Of a stretch of 64,000 nt of DNA, positions 46,929 through 58,869 are shown piece after piece. The stretch is taken from the NCBI GenBank assembly GCA_013400115.1, contig VXBP01003610.1, positions 62,001-126,000 of the forward strand, in the 5' to 3' direction. The notes below the pieces were generated by a model. That model made no database searches and had not been told where the DNA came from. It worked only from the letters and a program-made list of their open reading frames with translations. Origin of the DNA: Rhinopomastus cyanomelas. Taxonomy: Eukaryota; Chordata; Aves; Bucerotiformes; Rhinopomastidae. The position numbers and the translations under genes are program-made. Numbering within the stretch: the stretch's first letter is position 1; each line of letters begins with the position of its first letter.

Positions 46929-48183
46929 AATTAATGTTTTATTCCTTCTGTTTTTTCCCTTTAACTGCATTCTGAGAGAGGACTTTCCCTGTAGTTTAGC
47001 ATCTTGGTGAGGGATCCCGTCCTACTTAATCAGTTGAAGAAGCTGCCTCTACATGCTTGTTATCTCCTTTAGAAAACTGGCAAACATGTGAGAAGCTGCT
47101 TCCCTGCACAACAGCCATCATAACTGTTCTCCAGTCTTTTATATTTGTTCATATGTATTTTGTCATAGTTTTAAGAAAGCATTTATTGCTTTGTCCAGTA
47201 CAGCTGGTGGTTGACTGACGGGGTGGCTCCCTGTTTTCCCTGTCTTTACCAGCGGTGTCCAAACCATTGGGAAGGAAAGCCTGGAGGATGGTTTTTCTGA
47301 AATGTCCAAGAGATGTGAAGATTGCTGCACAGACATTTTTGGGCCTCCTTCCTGGAACCGCCATCTGCTAGCAGATATGTGAGCATCAGTTGCTATGGTA
47401 GCACACAAAATACTATGTCCAAGCCCTGGAAACACAGAGTATGGGTCTAGAGCTGGGCTGCAGACCAAGAATCTCTGTGAGAGTTTTATCCCCTTCCAGG
47501 CCTACGCAAAAAGATCTTTTCACAGTTGTATGGTCTCACGGCTGCCATGGGTTCACTGGCAGATATTGTCATCCTGCTCGGGGATGACAATATGCAGAGT
47601 TTCTCGTGGAACAAGCCTTACTTTTGTTCTGCAAATCCCCCACTGGAGAGGCCAATACGGAGCAGCAGCGGGCTGCAGCAAGACGTTTTGGTGACTGCTT
47701 CTCAGCAAACTTACGCAACATCCATTGTGCGTGTGCAGCCTTTTGCAAAAAATGGATGGCGTCCCCAGAATGTTGGCTGAATGTTGATTTAGCAAATGGG
47801 GAGGAAAAAGGGGTGGAATAAAAGGCCATTGTAGCTGGGACTGCATGTAAGTAGCTGGGAGGTTAATTTATGTTATTTATGGAAATCTGGAATACTGGGA
47901 ATGCTCTAATACTTATCCCAGCTAGACTATTAGTGCCGTTCAAGTCCGTGGATGCATGCATCACCATGTTATCTGAATGTTGCTAAGCCCTCTTTAAAAG
48001 CAGTCAGGTTTTAAGCTGACTAGAAAGGGGATTGTGAAAAAAGGTATCGTTCGCAGCAACTATTTATAAACCTAAAAGGATGCGTGTAGTACATGTAATG
48101 CACGTAAGAAGTGCTGGTATTTGCCAAACAGTAGGGACAAAAGGGTGTTAAAGAAGGAAAAAAAGAATCTCCCACCTGCAGAA
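46929..48183. other. Unique sequence with a perfect hairpin
   Basis: No repeat or exon recognised. ATATTGTCATCC (47563-47574) and GGATGACAATAT (47582-47593) form a perfect 12-base stem with a 7-base loop. Overlapping frames around 47400-47850 are chance-like. Confidence 0.5.
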
Positions 48184-48266
48184 GAATCATAGAATCACTA
48201 GGGATTGGAAGGGACCTCAAAAGATCATCCAGTCCAATCCCCCTGCCACAGCAGGATCACCTAGAC
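48184..48266 (-). mobile_element. CR1 3' terminus, young family
   Basis: GAATCATAGAATCACTAGGG, then GATCATCCAGTCCAATCCCC and AGGATCACCTAGACC. About 83 bases. Confidence 0.92.
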
Positions 48267-51200
48267 CGCATAGATCATAGTGACTTTTAAAAACAAATAT
48301 GTATGTGAGATTTTGGGGGGGTTTTGTTTTGCTGCTGGAAGGATGCACAAATGGGACCCTTCTGAACAAGGGAAAACACTTCAGACCAATTTATGTTCCA
48401 CATGAATTTCCCTTGTAGAGAACACAGACTGCTCACTCCCTTGCCTATGCAAACAGACTAAATTAAGGAAAGAAAAGAAGCAAATGGAACATGTGTCTCA
48501 TCTCTTATGAGAATGTTAACAACACCTCTGTGAGGGGCACTGGGATTTGCTCTCAAGCCTTCTCCTTTTGTGGCTTGTGTGGAAAAGGTGTGACAAGGAG
48601 ACTCAATGGTGGAATGGCTGTGCTCCATCAGCTAAAAATACTCCCTGGTCAAAGCAAAGAGCCGGCGGTGGGGAGACAGGCAAGCCTGCAACGTGTACAA
48701 ACAACTGCCCCAGCGACAACTGGAATGCGCACACAGCCATTGTCAGAGATTCCCCGCACCTTCAGGGGCTCTCTCTTCTGCTGAGATGCACAGAGATGCT
48801 TTTCTGACAGGGTAGCTCAAAGAGTGCAAGAGCAAAAGGCACCACTAAATATAGATGGCTGTCACATGCTGCCTTTAGTCACAGTGCAATTCATTGTAAA
48901 CTGCAACATGCCTGGCACCATGGCTCGATTAACCTTGGCGACGGCGAGTTGGAGGCAGTTTTGTTTGTGCACATCCCCTACCCTCCGTCCCCTCCCCTGC
49001 CAGTAATTCAGAGGTGCCTGTGTAGGTTCACAGACAATAAACAAGCAGTTTTGATGGTCCTGTTGAGCTTTAAAATGTACAGGCATGTCTGAAACAACAT
49101 GGAAAGTGCTGGGGAAAGGGGGAGTGAGTGGATGAGTCACTCGTAAAGCAAGGCAGGCAAACCGGGGGAAGAAAGAAAGAAAGAGATGATCTGTGTCTTG
49201 ACTCAGTGCCCAAACACTTAAGCTGATGCTTCGCTGCAGACTCTGAAGTTCAGTTTATTTTTCCTCTCATTTGTTCTCTTATTTTTATGTCTTACATAAT
49301 GGAGCTTTGATTCATAGAAATCTATTTATATAGTCTAGGATTTGTGCCAAACTCTGAAGTCCTAACTCTGTATTTCCTCAGGCAGAATGGCCATTGTCGT
49401 TAACCATGTGAATGAGGTTTGGGAGGACTGGGTGTTTTAGGCTGGATTCCTGGGGGGCTATGCTTGATCACCCTGCAATTTCTTATATTCTTGCTAAAGC
49501 AGGGATCTAACATAAGGAATCTTACTCTAGGCTGCGTTGCTGTTGGAGAACAAATCAGCCAAGTCTGACAAGATACCCCAGCTTTTACTGGTGAGGCCAT
49601 AACATGTGCTCCCTCCACATGCCTAAAGGTCAGCACTTGGGGTCTCAGCTTTTTGCCTTTTCCCCTTCCCTCTGCCTCAGCCCTGCAGCTGCTTGCCGGG
49701 GAAGGATGGCAAAGCAGACCTCCTTACTGTGGCTTCAACACGGAATGTTTGTTGTGGAGGAGGAACGGTTGGACCACGAGGCGCTGGCACCACCTCAGCT
49801 GCAATATGGATTTTCAAGCGCTGCAGCTGGTGTAATTGAGGGCAGGTTCACAACTGAATGGGATCTTGGAAGCAGGGAGTGGGAGCTGGCTTATCCCGGG
49901 GCTGCTTTGCTTGGGGTGGTTGGGTGTGAGCAGAGGACCACACACTCCAGATCTGTCTGACGAGCTGGCAAAGCCAGCTGACCTTTTATCTGACAAGCTG
50001 GCAGCGAGGAGACGGCTGCCAGAGAGAGAGCTCCCTGCTGACATCAGAGTTATTCTTGGGGCTAGATGGAAAACAGCAAGAGATAATGCTCTTTGCTGTG
50101 ATGATGAGGCTGCTTTCAAATACTTTGCATGAAAATAGCAACCTAACCCAAATGAAGTAGGTCAGAGGAGAAAAGCCGAGGGATGTTGCTTCTCTGCAGC
50201 ACCGTGACCAGGGGCTGGAGTTTCTGCTCTCTAATAAAGTGTGGATGCCACAAGGAGCTCCTCTAGGGCTGTGCTAACACCTCAGCTCACGGTCCAGCGT
50301 TTACTGCCGTGCAGATGCCCTTATGACACTGTTGGGCTTCATTTTTGCGTCTGCTTGCGAGAATGTGGCATCTCTGATACTGCTACCTCTTGGTCATGTT
50401 TGATGACACAATATTCATATTTTTAGCCAGACTAAAAGAGATCACTGCAATGATTCAGGGGCAATCCAGGAACATGCTTTCCGTTTAAGCTAGAAGACAT
50501 GCAGAGACACATTTAGTTTCCCTCTCTCTGAATTTTCCTTTTGACTAATTTGTCACAGTTCAGAACACAAAAGCTGTAGATAAATTACTCCCGTTTTTGG
50601 CAGCTCCAGTGTGATGAAATAGCCAAACAAGCACTCCCTAGCCCTCCACTCCCTCAGCTATTATTCCTTGCATGTGGAGATAAATGTCAGTCGTAAATCC
50701 CACTCATTGCTAACATTAGTACTACGCAGATGCACTTCCTCCGACAAGTAACCCTACCAGTGAAACCTATAAGGCAGCGAACTTTAGAAGTTTTAAGGAT
50801 GGATAATTAGTAATTGGGGGCATCTGTTTCTGCTGAACACCTACTCTCACTCTTCTTCAAGGTGTTCCAGGTTGGTGTGGAAACACTGTACTGTCAAAGA
50901 TCCTCGAAACGTTTGACATCCTTTCTGCTAATGATGAACTCCATTATCAACTTTCTCTCTCACTGAGTGACTTTTTCTTCCTCTTCCTTTCCTTTCATTT
51001 TGCAGTGAAAATTCTGACTCTAGGGCCGGGGCTATGCTCCTTTTTACCTACAACCCAGCAAACCAAACTGACCCACAGGGTCCAGGATGATCTTGACAGA
51101 TCTAAGCCTGTTGGCTCAGCTGCTGCTTGGCCTCCTGCCCGCTCTCCAGCAGCAGCCTGCAGTGCAGAGTGGAGCTGCTCTTGAAAGATGCCACCCCATG

Positions 51201-51878
51201 CTTGGAAATCTGAGGACCTCACTTGTATAGAAAAGCCATCCCTTTTTCACAAGAAAGATGCTCTTCCTCAGGAGCCCATTTCCTCCAGGCTGATGTTTGT
51301 GCCTGGTTGCATTGCCACAGGAGGTATGGTAAGGGGTACAGCCCATGGAAATGAATATTCCAGCGCAGTGGGCAGAGCTACTCTTCCCCTCAGCCCAGAG
51401 AAAAGAGCACATTTTCTCTCCCTGCTCATGCCCCATAACAAGAAGGAGGGTGATAAGGTAGCTCAAGCCAGTGTCTCTTGGCTCATGCTGTGTGAAGGCT
51501 CAAGACACTCCAGATCTGAAGTCTGTTGAGATCACCCAAATTGCCTTCTGGAGTTGCGTTTCCTTCTCCGCTGACTCCAAACAGGCCCTTGGGGAACTGG
51601 CCTCTAACATCAGTCTGGAGAGGAGGTGAAAACTGGCATTTGTGAACGCTTCTGTCCCTTGTTCTTCCCATCTTACCCAGGTATCTTGAAACCTTGAAGG
51701 GTTGGTAACTGTGGTAGTTTGAAAGAACAAAACAGAAATCCAAAGAGGAAGAACTGCCTTTGCTTAGATTAAACCACTTTGTGAAATTATCTCTCAAAGT
51801 ACAATAATACCAATGTGAGAACTTGGAATTTAGGACATTAATATGTTTCCAGGCTGAGATTTTTAGTCAACCATAACA
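48267..51878. other. Unique sequence, no gene recognised
   Basis: 3.6 kb without a recognisable transposon, with a short GAAA run at about 49170-49186. Frames of 100-118 codons near 49.6-50.1 kb and 51.1-51.8 kb overlap on both strands and show no domain. Confidence 0.55.
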
Positions 51879-52419
51879 TCTTCCCCCTCTACTCTGTGCT
51901 GGTGAGACCACATCTGAAATATTGTGTCCAGATCTGGGCCCCTCAGATCTTCAAGGAGGACACAGAACTGCTTGAGAGAGTCCAGTGTAGAGCCACAAAG
52001 ATGATGAAGGCAGTGGAACATTTCCCTTGTGAGTAAAGGCTGAGGGAGCTGGGTCTCTTGAGCTGGAAAAACATGAGACTGAGGGGTGACCTCATTAATG
52101 TCTAGAAATATGTGAAGGGTGGGTGTCAGGAGGATGGAGCCAGGCTCTGCTCAGTGATAGGACAAGGGGCAGTGGGTGTGAGCTGGAACATAGAAGGCTC
52201 CAAATAAATATGAGAAGGAACTTCTTCCCAGTGAGGGTGACAGAGCACTGGAATGGGCTGCCCAGGGAAGTTGTGAAATCTTCTCTGGAGAGGTTTGAAA
52301 CCTGCCTGGATGTGTTCCTGTGTGACTTGGTCTAGGTGATCCTGCTGTGGCAGGGGGATTGGACTAGATGATCTTTCAAGGTCCCTTCCAATCCCTAACA
52401 TTCCATGATTCTGTGATCC
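51879..52419 (+). mobile_element. CR1 LINE 3' half-kilobase, young family, broken
   Basis: TTCCCCCTCTACTCTGTGCT through ORF2 C-terminus to ACATTCCATGATTCTGTGAT. An in-frame stop at about 52034 (GAGTAAAGG in place of GAGGAAAGG) and another near 52104 (TCTAGAAATA) break ORF2. Its end, from about 52123 to 52335, is open again with RRNFFPVRVTEHWNGLPREV. Confidence 0.94.
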
Positions 52420-52990
52420 TTCCTATTACTACCACAGTTACCAAGTTATAAACCTCTAAAACCAGAAGTTAATGAAAGACTTTGTCCCGAATAGACACTT
52501 AATGCTAAGAACAGTAGAACAATTACAGGATGAATAGTATCTTCCCATGGTAGTCCTGCACCAGGCTGAGCACATAGCACATGCAGAGCATCTGCACTTT
52601 CCAGTGGTTTTATGAAGAACAGATTGCAATTCCCTGATGACACTGCTTTGATTTCTTTATGGATGTTGCAGGGGATTCAAGTACATCTAATCTGAAGTAA
52701 CCAGTCAGAAAATTAGGTTTCCTTAAGTTTGCTTGGCTTCCTCTCACTGCAATAATTTTCCTTCTTAACAAGCATCACCCTATGCAAGGAATGCAGCAGC
52801 TCAGCATCATGGACCGTTCTGTTGGCCAGGTTCTTCTGCCCTACTGTCTGCTGCCCTTGCAGCCCCTGCCACAAGGCGTGAGGAAGTAACCCAGTGGCTT
52901 GAAAGGGACCACCGTGCCACAAGGACCTGCACACTCTCAGCTGGCCTTTCCTTATCCTTTTTAGAACTTCTATTGCAAGGACATGTGCTC
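52420..52990. other. Unique sequence
   Basis: Nothing recognised. Confidence 0.5.
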
Positions 52991-53227
52991 ACCCCATCTC
53001 TGGAGGTGTTTAAGGCCAGGCTGGATGGGGCTCTGGCCAGCCTGGTCTAGGGTTGGGTGTCCCAACCTGGGGAGGTTGGAACTGGGTGATCAGGTGGTCC
53101 CCTCCAACCCTGAGTGATTCTGATTCCATAACTTCTCCAGTGAAGAGATCCTGCTGTGGCAGGGGGATTGGGCTAGATGATCTTTCGGGGTCCCTTCCAA
53201 TCCCTAATGATTCTATGATTCTATGAC
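52991..53227 (+). mobile_element. Chimeric CR1 with two fused 3' ends, short copy
   Basis: CCCCATCTCTGGAGGTGTTT, then the 'GGTGGTCCCCTCC' terminus with TGAGTGATTCTGATTCC. The filler ACTTCTCCAGTGAAG (53131-53145) follows, then the dominant-family terminus ATCCTGCTGTGGCAGGGGGA to three tail units. 5'-truncated about 400 bases further in than 44646-45292. Confidence 0.93.
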
Positions 53228-53531
53228 TCAAATGGTGGTCCAAAGGCACTTTCAGCACACACTCACAAGGTGTATGCAATTTATTACAATGACCACAAAA
53301 AGAAAGGTGTTTTCTTCCTTCCAGCCTTGGCGCGGCAGAGCTTGAGTGAAAGTGCTTCCTGACCTGTAATTTTCCAAACTTTTAACCACAAGACATGCTC
53401 ATCAGATGGGCAAATCACTGCTGCAAAAACAGCTGCACTGTGCAAAGGAGGTGGTGTTTCTCAGCAGCAAGGAAGGGCTACTAAAAGCCCGGCTTCCTTC
53501 AGACTCAGCAGTACCTGAGAGCAACAGCAAA
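53228..53531. other. Unique spacer between two converging chimeric CR1 copies
   Basis: Nothing recognised. Confidence 0.55.
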
Positions 53532-53713
53532 CATAGAATAGAATCATAGAATCATAAAGGATTGGAAGACACCGTGAAAGATCATCTAGTCCAATCCCCC
53601 TGCCACAGCAGGCTCACCTGACTGGAGAAGCCATGGAATCAGAGTCACTCAGGGTAGGAAGGAACCATCATCCAGTTCCAACACCCCCAGCACAGGCAGG
53701 GACACCCCACCCT
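53532..53713 (-). mobile_element. Chimeric CR1 with two fused 3' ends, third copy
   Basis: Plus-strand text: tail CATAGAATAGAATCATAGAA, the dominant terminus, GGCTCACCTG, then the filler region ACTGGAGAAGCCATGGAATC (53621-53640) and the second terminus GAGTCACTCAGGGTAGGAAG. Truncated after GACACCCCACCCTA. The filler and join match the other copies with small changes. Confidence 0.9.
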
Positions 53714-53807
53714 AACATCCACAGGAGTTCCCTCCTTCACTGCAAAAGAATAGTGATAGTTGCAGGCAGGTTTACTTTTGGTTTCAGCAAATCTGGCTTG
53801 TCCTAGG

Positions 53808-54382
53808 GGTTGCTGTGACTGTTTTCTCCCTGTGCTCAGCACAGGCAAGGCTGCACCTTGAGTACTGGGTCCAGTTTTGGGCACCTCAGTACAATGGAGG
53901 TGTTGAGGTGCTGGAGCAAGTGCAGAGGAGGGCAACAAACCTGGCAAAGAGCCTGGAGAATAAATCTTGTGAGGAGACATTGAGAGAGTTGGTGCTGTTT
54001 GGTGAGAGGAAGAGGAGGCTAAGGGGAGACCTCATCACTCTACAACTTTCTGAAAGGACATTGTAAAGATGTGAGTGCTGGTCTCTTCTCACAGGACATT
54101 AGCAACAGAACTAGAGGGAAGGGCTTCAAGCTTCAACAGGGGAGGTTTAGATTAGACATCAGGAAAAAATTCTTCCCAGAGAGAGTGGTCAGGTCCTGGA
54201 ATGGGCTGCCCAGGGTGGTGGTTGAGTGACCATCCCTGGATGTGTTTAAAAATCGCTTAGATGTAATTTTGGGGCAGCTGGTTTAGGGGTGAACCTAGAG
54301 TAGGGTTGATGGACTCGATGATCCCAAGGGCCTTTTCCACCCTGAATGATTCTGTGAGTCTATGATTCTATGAGTCTATGAT
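53808..54382 (+). mobile_element. CR1 LINE 3' part, older family
   Basis: TGCTGTGACTGTTTTCTCCC, then ORF2 codons RLHLEYWVQFWAPQYNGGVE and VEVLEQVQRRATNLAKSLEN (53845-53960) and KRRLRGDLITLQLSERTL with a stop at about 54064. The 3' UTR has GGGCTGCCCAGGGTGGTGGT and GATCCCAAGGGCCTTTTCCA, ending in four irregular ATTCTATGAGTC tail units. Same family as 22954-23130. Confidence 0.92.
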
Positions 54383-55802
54383 GCTTATGTGAGAGCACCT
54401 AGCTTGAGCACAAGCTTGCAACAAAACTAGTGTGTTGGAACTGGAGATAATTTTATGAAGTTGTGACTCCAATTTTCTTTCTCTCTATGCTTTCCTCTTC
54501 AGAGTCCACTGCTGCTGCATTTCTGTTTTACCCATAGTGACTGCCACGAGCTCATCTGTGGTCCTACAACAATTTTTCCTAACAAGGAGGAGTCTGTTGG
54601 TACTTCTAGGAGGAGAGAAAGTGTTAAGTAGTTTTCGGGGTAGGCAAGGAAATCCCTGCTGGGTTTTTAACCTACATTTGTTTTCCATTTGCAGGCGCGT
54701 TCAGGTCGAAGTCTACCATTAGAGATGGAAGTGGAGTAACTCAAGTAATTCAATAGGATTTAGCTGAATTATCAGAAGGGCTAAAGTACCAAAATCTGTA
54801 GTGTCTTTCCATGGAGATCATAATGTCTCTAAACAAGGAGGAGATTGCTGGACAAATTGCATTTCCTCAGAGCTGACAGCCTTCCCCTTCCCCAGTTAGT
54901 GGCTCCTTTTAATTGTCAAGGAAGATACTGTCTGTCTTAAGTTCAGCATTGAACTGCAAAATTCAGCAGCACACTGGCAATATTAGGCCCTGGCAGCCCT
55001 AGGCAGGTTGATGAGAGAAGCAAATCCTGCAAAACAGAGAAACAAAGGCAAGTGGCAAGCTGCACAATGCACTTTTTGTCTGCACATATGTGAAGTTCGT
55101 TGTCAGAAGCCATCCTTGCCTCCGACTGTTGGAGAAGGCTGCAATTGTGGGAATTCCTAACAATGGTTTGGAAGAAACAGGGGCTATAGCGTGTCTGGGC
55201 AGAAGTACTGGATGTTGAAAGGGACAATAGGGAAGGTCCTCTAAAGCTCTACAAACTGGAGCAAAATACAGACAAAAGGGAAAGTTCTCTAAAGCCCAAC
55301 AAGCCAGGGCAAGGAAGGATAAACACACAGTTTCTCTCTGTAAAGCCACTTACAGAGCAGCTATAACTCCCAGCAGTTTAAACCCTGCTGCCAGATCTGC
55401 TGTATCTTAAATTCAATATTCAGCCTCACATCTTATAACAAGGAGCTGGTCGAGGGCAGGGAAATCTGTTCAAAATCTGCTGAAGGATTTTTCCTAGAAA
55501 TCGCGTGCTCAGGAGCGTGTTCGCGTGCTCTGGTCTGTGCTTTCCATGAGAGCCTCTAGTCTTACATCTAGACCGTAAGTGCAGAGCATCTGTAGGGCCA
55601 TGTATAAATAGTTACAGAAATAGCTGACAGTGAGCAAAGCAATTGCTTTGGTGAATCAGATAATTGCCCAAAAGAAAAGCTGACTCCTCTTTCCTGCAGC
55701 AGGCATAATAGTTCCGGGACAAGGATTTTCAGATATTAGTGGAAGCCCTTCTTTCCTTTTCTCCTGATGACCCAAGTGATTAGTTTTTCTCCTTAAATAA
55801 AC
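54383..55802. other. Unique sequence
   Basis: No gene recognised. TCGCGTGCTC occurs twice, 20 bases apart, at 55501 and 55521. Confidence 0.5.
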
Positions 55803-56393
55803 ATGCCTGGCTTACGACTGGCAGGTTTCTTGTTCATGCTCCTTTTACACATGAGCTCAGCAGACAGTCTGCATGGCTTCCTTAATAACAGCGTTTTTAA
55901 TGCTGTTATTGCAGAAGGAGCTTTGCTGCAATGGTCATTTCCTTGGCCCATTGCTTGGACTACTCCATTATCACTGCTTCTTTACTGGCTTCTGTGGGAA
56001 TCATACCCCTGTGCTGGCTCTTGTCTCTTGGTGATATCAGGCAGAAATCATTCGTCTCCACTTGCAAGCTCTATTAATGCTCATCTCCACCCTGCCCATA
56101 AACCTGTGCTCACTGTCAGGAGGTTGACTTCCACCTTCGTCAACCACAAGCAAGGAACTTTGCTGTTTTCTCCTGGGGCTTGGGAGGAACAACTCATTAA
56201 AATGTGCAATGCTGTCTCTCCCTTTCTTCCAGGCCCTGCTTTCAGAAAGACTCTCCTTCGAACACTTCAGGCCAAACTCTTGTCAGTAGCCTGTTGGACC
56301 CGCAGGATGGCTAAAACCCACTATGCTCTCCTGCATCTCTGGGTCTTGTTTTTCATGTGTGTTTTGCAAGGAAGGACTGTGTTGTTGTGCTGA
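55803..56393 (+). other. 196-codon open frame of unknown status
   Basis: Longest open frame outside repeats on the plus strand after 36385. The ATG sits in AATAAACATGC with A at -3. The start MPGLRLAGFLFMLLLHMSSA looks like a signal peptide, followed by further hydrophobic stretches (LSLLLYWLLWESYP and near the C-terminus LHLWVLFFMCVLQG). No domain is recognised. CCTTTCTTCCAGGCC inside it could be read as a splice acceptor. With this much sequence, one chance frame of this length is not surprising. No promoter, homologue or splice partner can be shown. Confidence 0.15.
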
Positions 56394-57654
56394 ATAGTGT
56401 GGTGGGGATCCCAAATCTGTGACAACCACCAGTGACTCATTGTATGGGAGCATGCTTGGGCAGAAGGAGAGGAAGGGAGGGGAAGGTACACAGAGCTTTT
56501 AAGCAGCTCATTTCCCTGCCTTTAAACCCTCTCTTTGATACACCTCAACACCGTCCCTTCAGGGGAGCACTGTGTAAACCTCGCAGAACTTTACTTCAAC
56601 CTCCAGCTCTGGCCCAGCTTTCTCTAGGAATGCAGGGAAGTACACAGGATGCTTTCAGATATTGCATTACAGTCTGAAACCAAGGCACTGCTTTTGAGTG
56701 GAAAACCCAAGTCAGCCTCAAAGAACTGGGAATTTGGTTGGTAGCCAATTCCTTCTGTGTAGCTCTGCTTTTCACATCGCCCTGCCCTCCCTTTTCCTCC
56801 ATCTCCACTCCTGAGCAGAGTTAGGTTTTTGCTTTCTCCAAGAGTTTTACTATTCAGAGCAGTGCAGCATTTTACCGTCAGGTGCATCCTCCCTCTGTGA
56901 CTATCTCTAGGAGGAGAAGCAGCACATGCAGGAAAGAAAAGAGTGTTGTGAAGGACAGTTTATAAATGACTTCAGTGAGGCAGAGTGATGTGTCATTCTG
57001 GCAGGGAGCCCATTAAAGAGGAAGCGCTGCTCTTGAATGCGTTCAGCTGGGGTTTCTGAGAACTCCTTTATACCCACTCATTATCCATTTCACATTCTGG
57101 AAGTGGATGGTTGTGTTTGCCTATGTGACGCAGATCTTAATAGTTTTCTGCAGTACTACATCATTTAGCTCTCAGCTAATAGAAAACCAAGCTAGTAATT
57201 AACATTAAATGCTGAGAAATGGAGCTGATGTGATGAACACTCAGCACATAATGGGAACACTGTGATTTCTTACGTGGAAGCCATCGTGATCTTACAACAC
57301 AACCAAGTTGTTCCAGGTGCCCAAGCAGAGCTGGGGTTAACAATAGGATCTGGTTACACTTGCAAACCTGTTTGTTGCTAGTCTGGTGGAAGTTGCACTC
57401 GCGGGCTCGGCCGCGATGAATAACGGCTCCAGCATCTATTGTCATTTCATAGTGGTGTAATGCTATTTATGCCACAGAAATCCCAGCTGAGCCATGAATT
57501 ACAGGCACACCATGGAAAAGGCAGCTGTGTCAGGGAATGAGGCTTGAAAGCAGCTACTCTACGAGGCCAACTCATATATTACAGAGCAGCCTTTGCAAGG
57601 GCTAGGCTGCTGACTTTGCCCGTGAGGCCGCTAAGAAGAGGGGTGCTAGGAGGA
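56394..57654. other. Unique sequence
   Basis: Nothing recognised. Confidence 0.5.
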
Positions 57655-58009
57655 GGTGACTAGGGGGAATGGAGCAAAGATGGAGATGGGTAGATTTAGA
57701 GTGGATGTGAGGAGGAAGTTCTTCACCATGAGAGTGGTGAGAGTCTGGAATGTGTTGCCCAGGGAGGTGGTTGGGGCCCCATCCCTGGAGGTGTTTAAGG
57801 ACAGGCTGGATGAGGCTCTGGCCAGCCTGGTCTAGGGTGGGGTGTCCCTGCCCATGGTGGGGGGGTTGGAACTGGATGATCCTGTGGTCCCTTCCAACCC
57901 TGAGTGATTCTGATTCTATAACTTCTCCAGTGAAGTGATCCTGCTGTGGCAGGGGGGTTGGACCAGATGATCTTTCGGGGTCCCTTCCAATCCCTAATGA
58001 TTCTATGAT
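57655..58009 (+). mobile_element. Chimeric CR1 with two fused 3' ends, fourth copy
   Basis: CTAGGGGGAATGGAGCAAAG, GTGAGGAGGAAGTTCTTCAC, then the terminus GATCCTGTGGTCCCTTCCAA with TGATTCTGATTCTATA. Filler ACTTCTCCAGTGAAG (57920-57934) and the dominant-family terminus to CTATGATA follow. The 5' truncation differs from the other three copies. Confidence 0.93.
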
Positions 58010-58072
58010 ACAGCTCTTCTGGTTCCTCATGCTGCCAGGGGCCTGGCACTGGTAGTGGCTGTCAGGGCTCCT

Positions 58073-58118
58073 GAGGGGCTCCAAAGCTCGAGAATGAGGG
58101 GCTCCAAAGCTCAAGAAT
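58073..58118. repeat. 23-base tandem duplication
   Basis: GAGGGGCTCCAAAGCTCGAG starts the first unit (58073-58095); the second (58096-58118) differs by one base (CTCAAG), and a third partial copy GAGGGGG follows. Confidence 0.92.
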
Positions 58119-58185
58119 GAGGGGGCCAAGTATTCTGGAATCAGCCCTGAATGCGAGGGGATGTTTTTTTCAGAATGAGCTGAGC

Positions 58186-58275
58186 AGAATCACAGAATTA
58201 TTGAGGCTGGTAAAGACCTCTAAGACCATAAAGCTCAGCCTGTGACCTAACATTACCAACTCATCAGCAGGGAAA
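58186..58275 (-). mobile_element. Old CR1 3' end (CR1-Y-like)
   Basis: AGAATCACAGAATTATTGAG, then GGTAAAGACCTCTAAGACCA and CCTGTGACCTAACATTACCA. Diverged terminus type seen also at 12741 and 28460. Confidence 0.75.
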
Positions 58276-58756
58276 AAGCCTCAGTTTCCTGCACTGTGCA
58301 GCAGCGCTGCAGAGCCCCAGCCTCTCCATGCTGTGGGGTCAAGGCCCCTTAAAACCACTCAGGGAGGACTTGTGATAGAAAGATGCAGGGAGAGGCTGCC
58401 CTGTGCTATGGGATGGTGACCTTCCCCTCTCTGCAGAGCTCTTGCCTTCCCCAAATTGGCTGCTACTGCATTTCTCTGTTGAGTTGGGGGTAGAAACTGC
58501 CTGGGCCAGTGGCAAATACCTGAGAACTGTGTGGAGGAGGGAACATACCCCAAAGCTATGGGGTGTCCCGTCATGCCTGGATGTTTGGTGTCTGTGCCAC
58601 GAGAGCAGAGCAAAGCAACATTTCATAAAAAAGGGAGAGTGGGGTAGCCCCAGTTGACAAAATCTATCCCATAAAGAAATGGGATATGATGTTCAAGCAC
58701 AGAAAATACTGTGATGACAGCAAATATAAGACCGTGTGCTTTTTCTGTGGTCTGTG
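58276..58756. other. Unique sequence
   Basis: Nothing recognised. Confidence 0.55.
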
Positions 58757-58869
58757 TTTTAATATGTTCCTGTGTGACTTGATGTAGGTGATCCTGCTGT
58801 GGCAGGGGGATTGGACTAGATGATCTTTCAAGATCCCTTCCAATCCTTACTGCTCTGTGATTCTGTGAC
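58757..58869 (+). mobile_element. CR1 3' terminus, young family
   Basis: TTTTAATATGTTCCTGTGTG, then TTGGACTAGATGATCTTTCA to CTCTGTGATTCTGTGA. Confidence 0.92.

Noticed and set aside
57602..58129. 175-codon minus-strand frame
   Set aside because: Antisense of the chimeric CR1 copy; Pro/His-rich text is the reverse of CR1 3' UTR.
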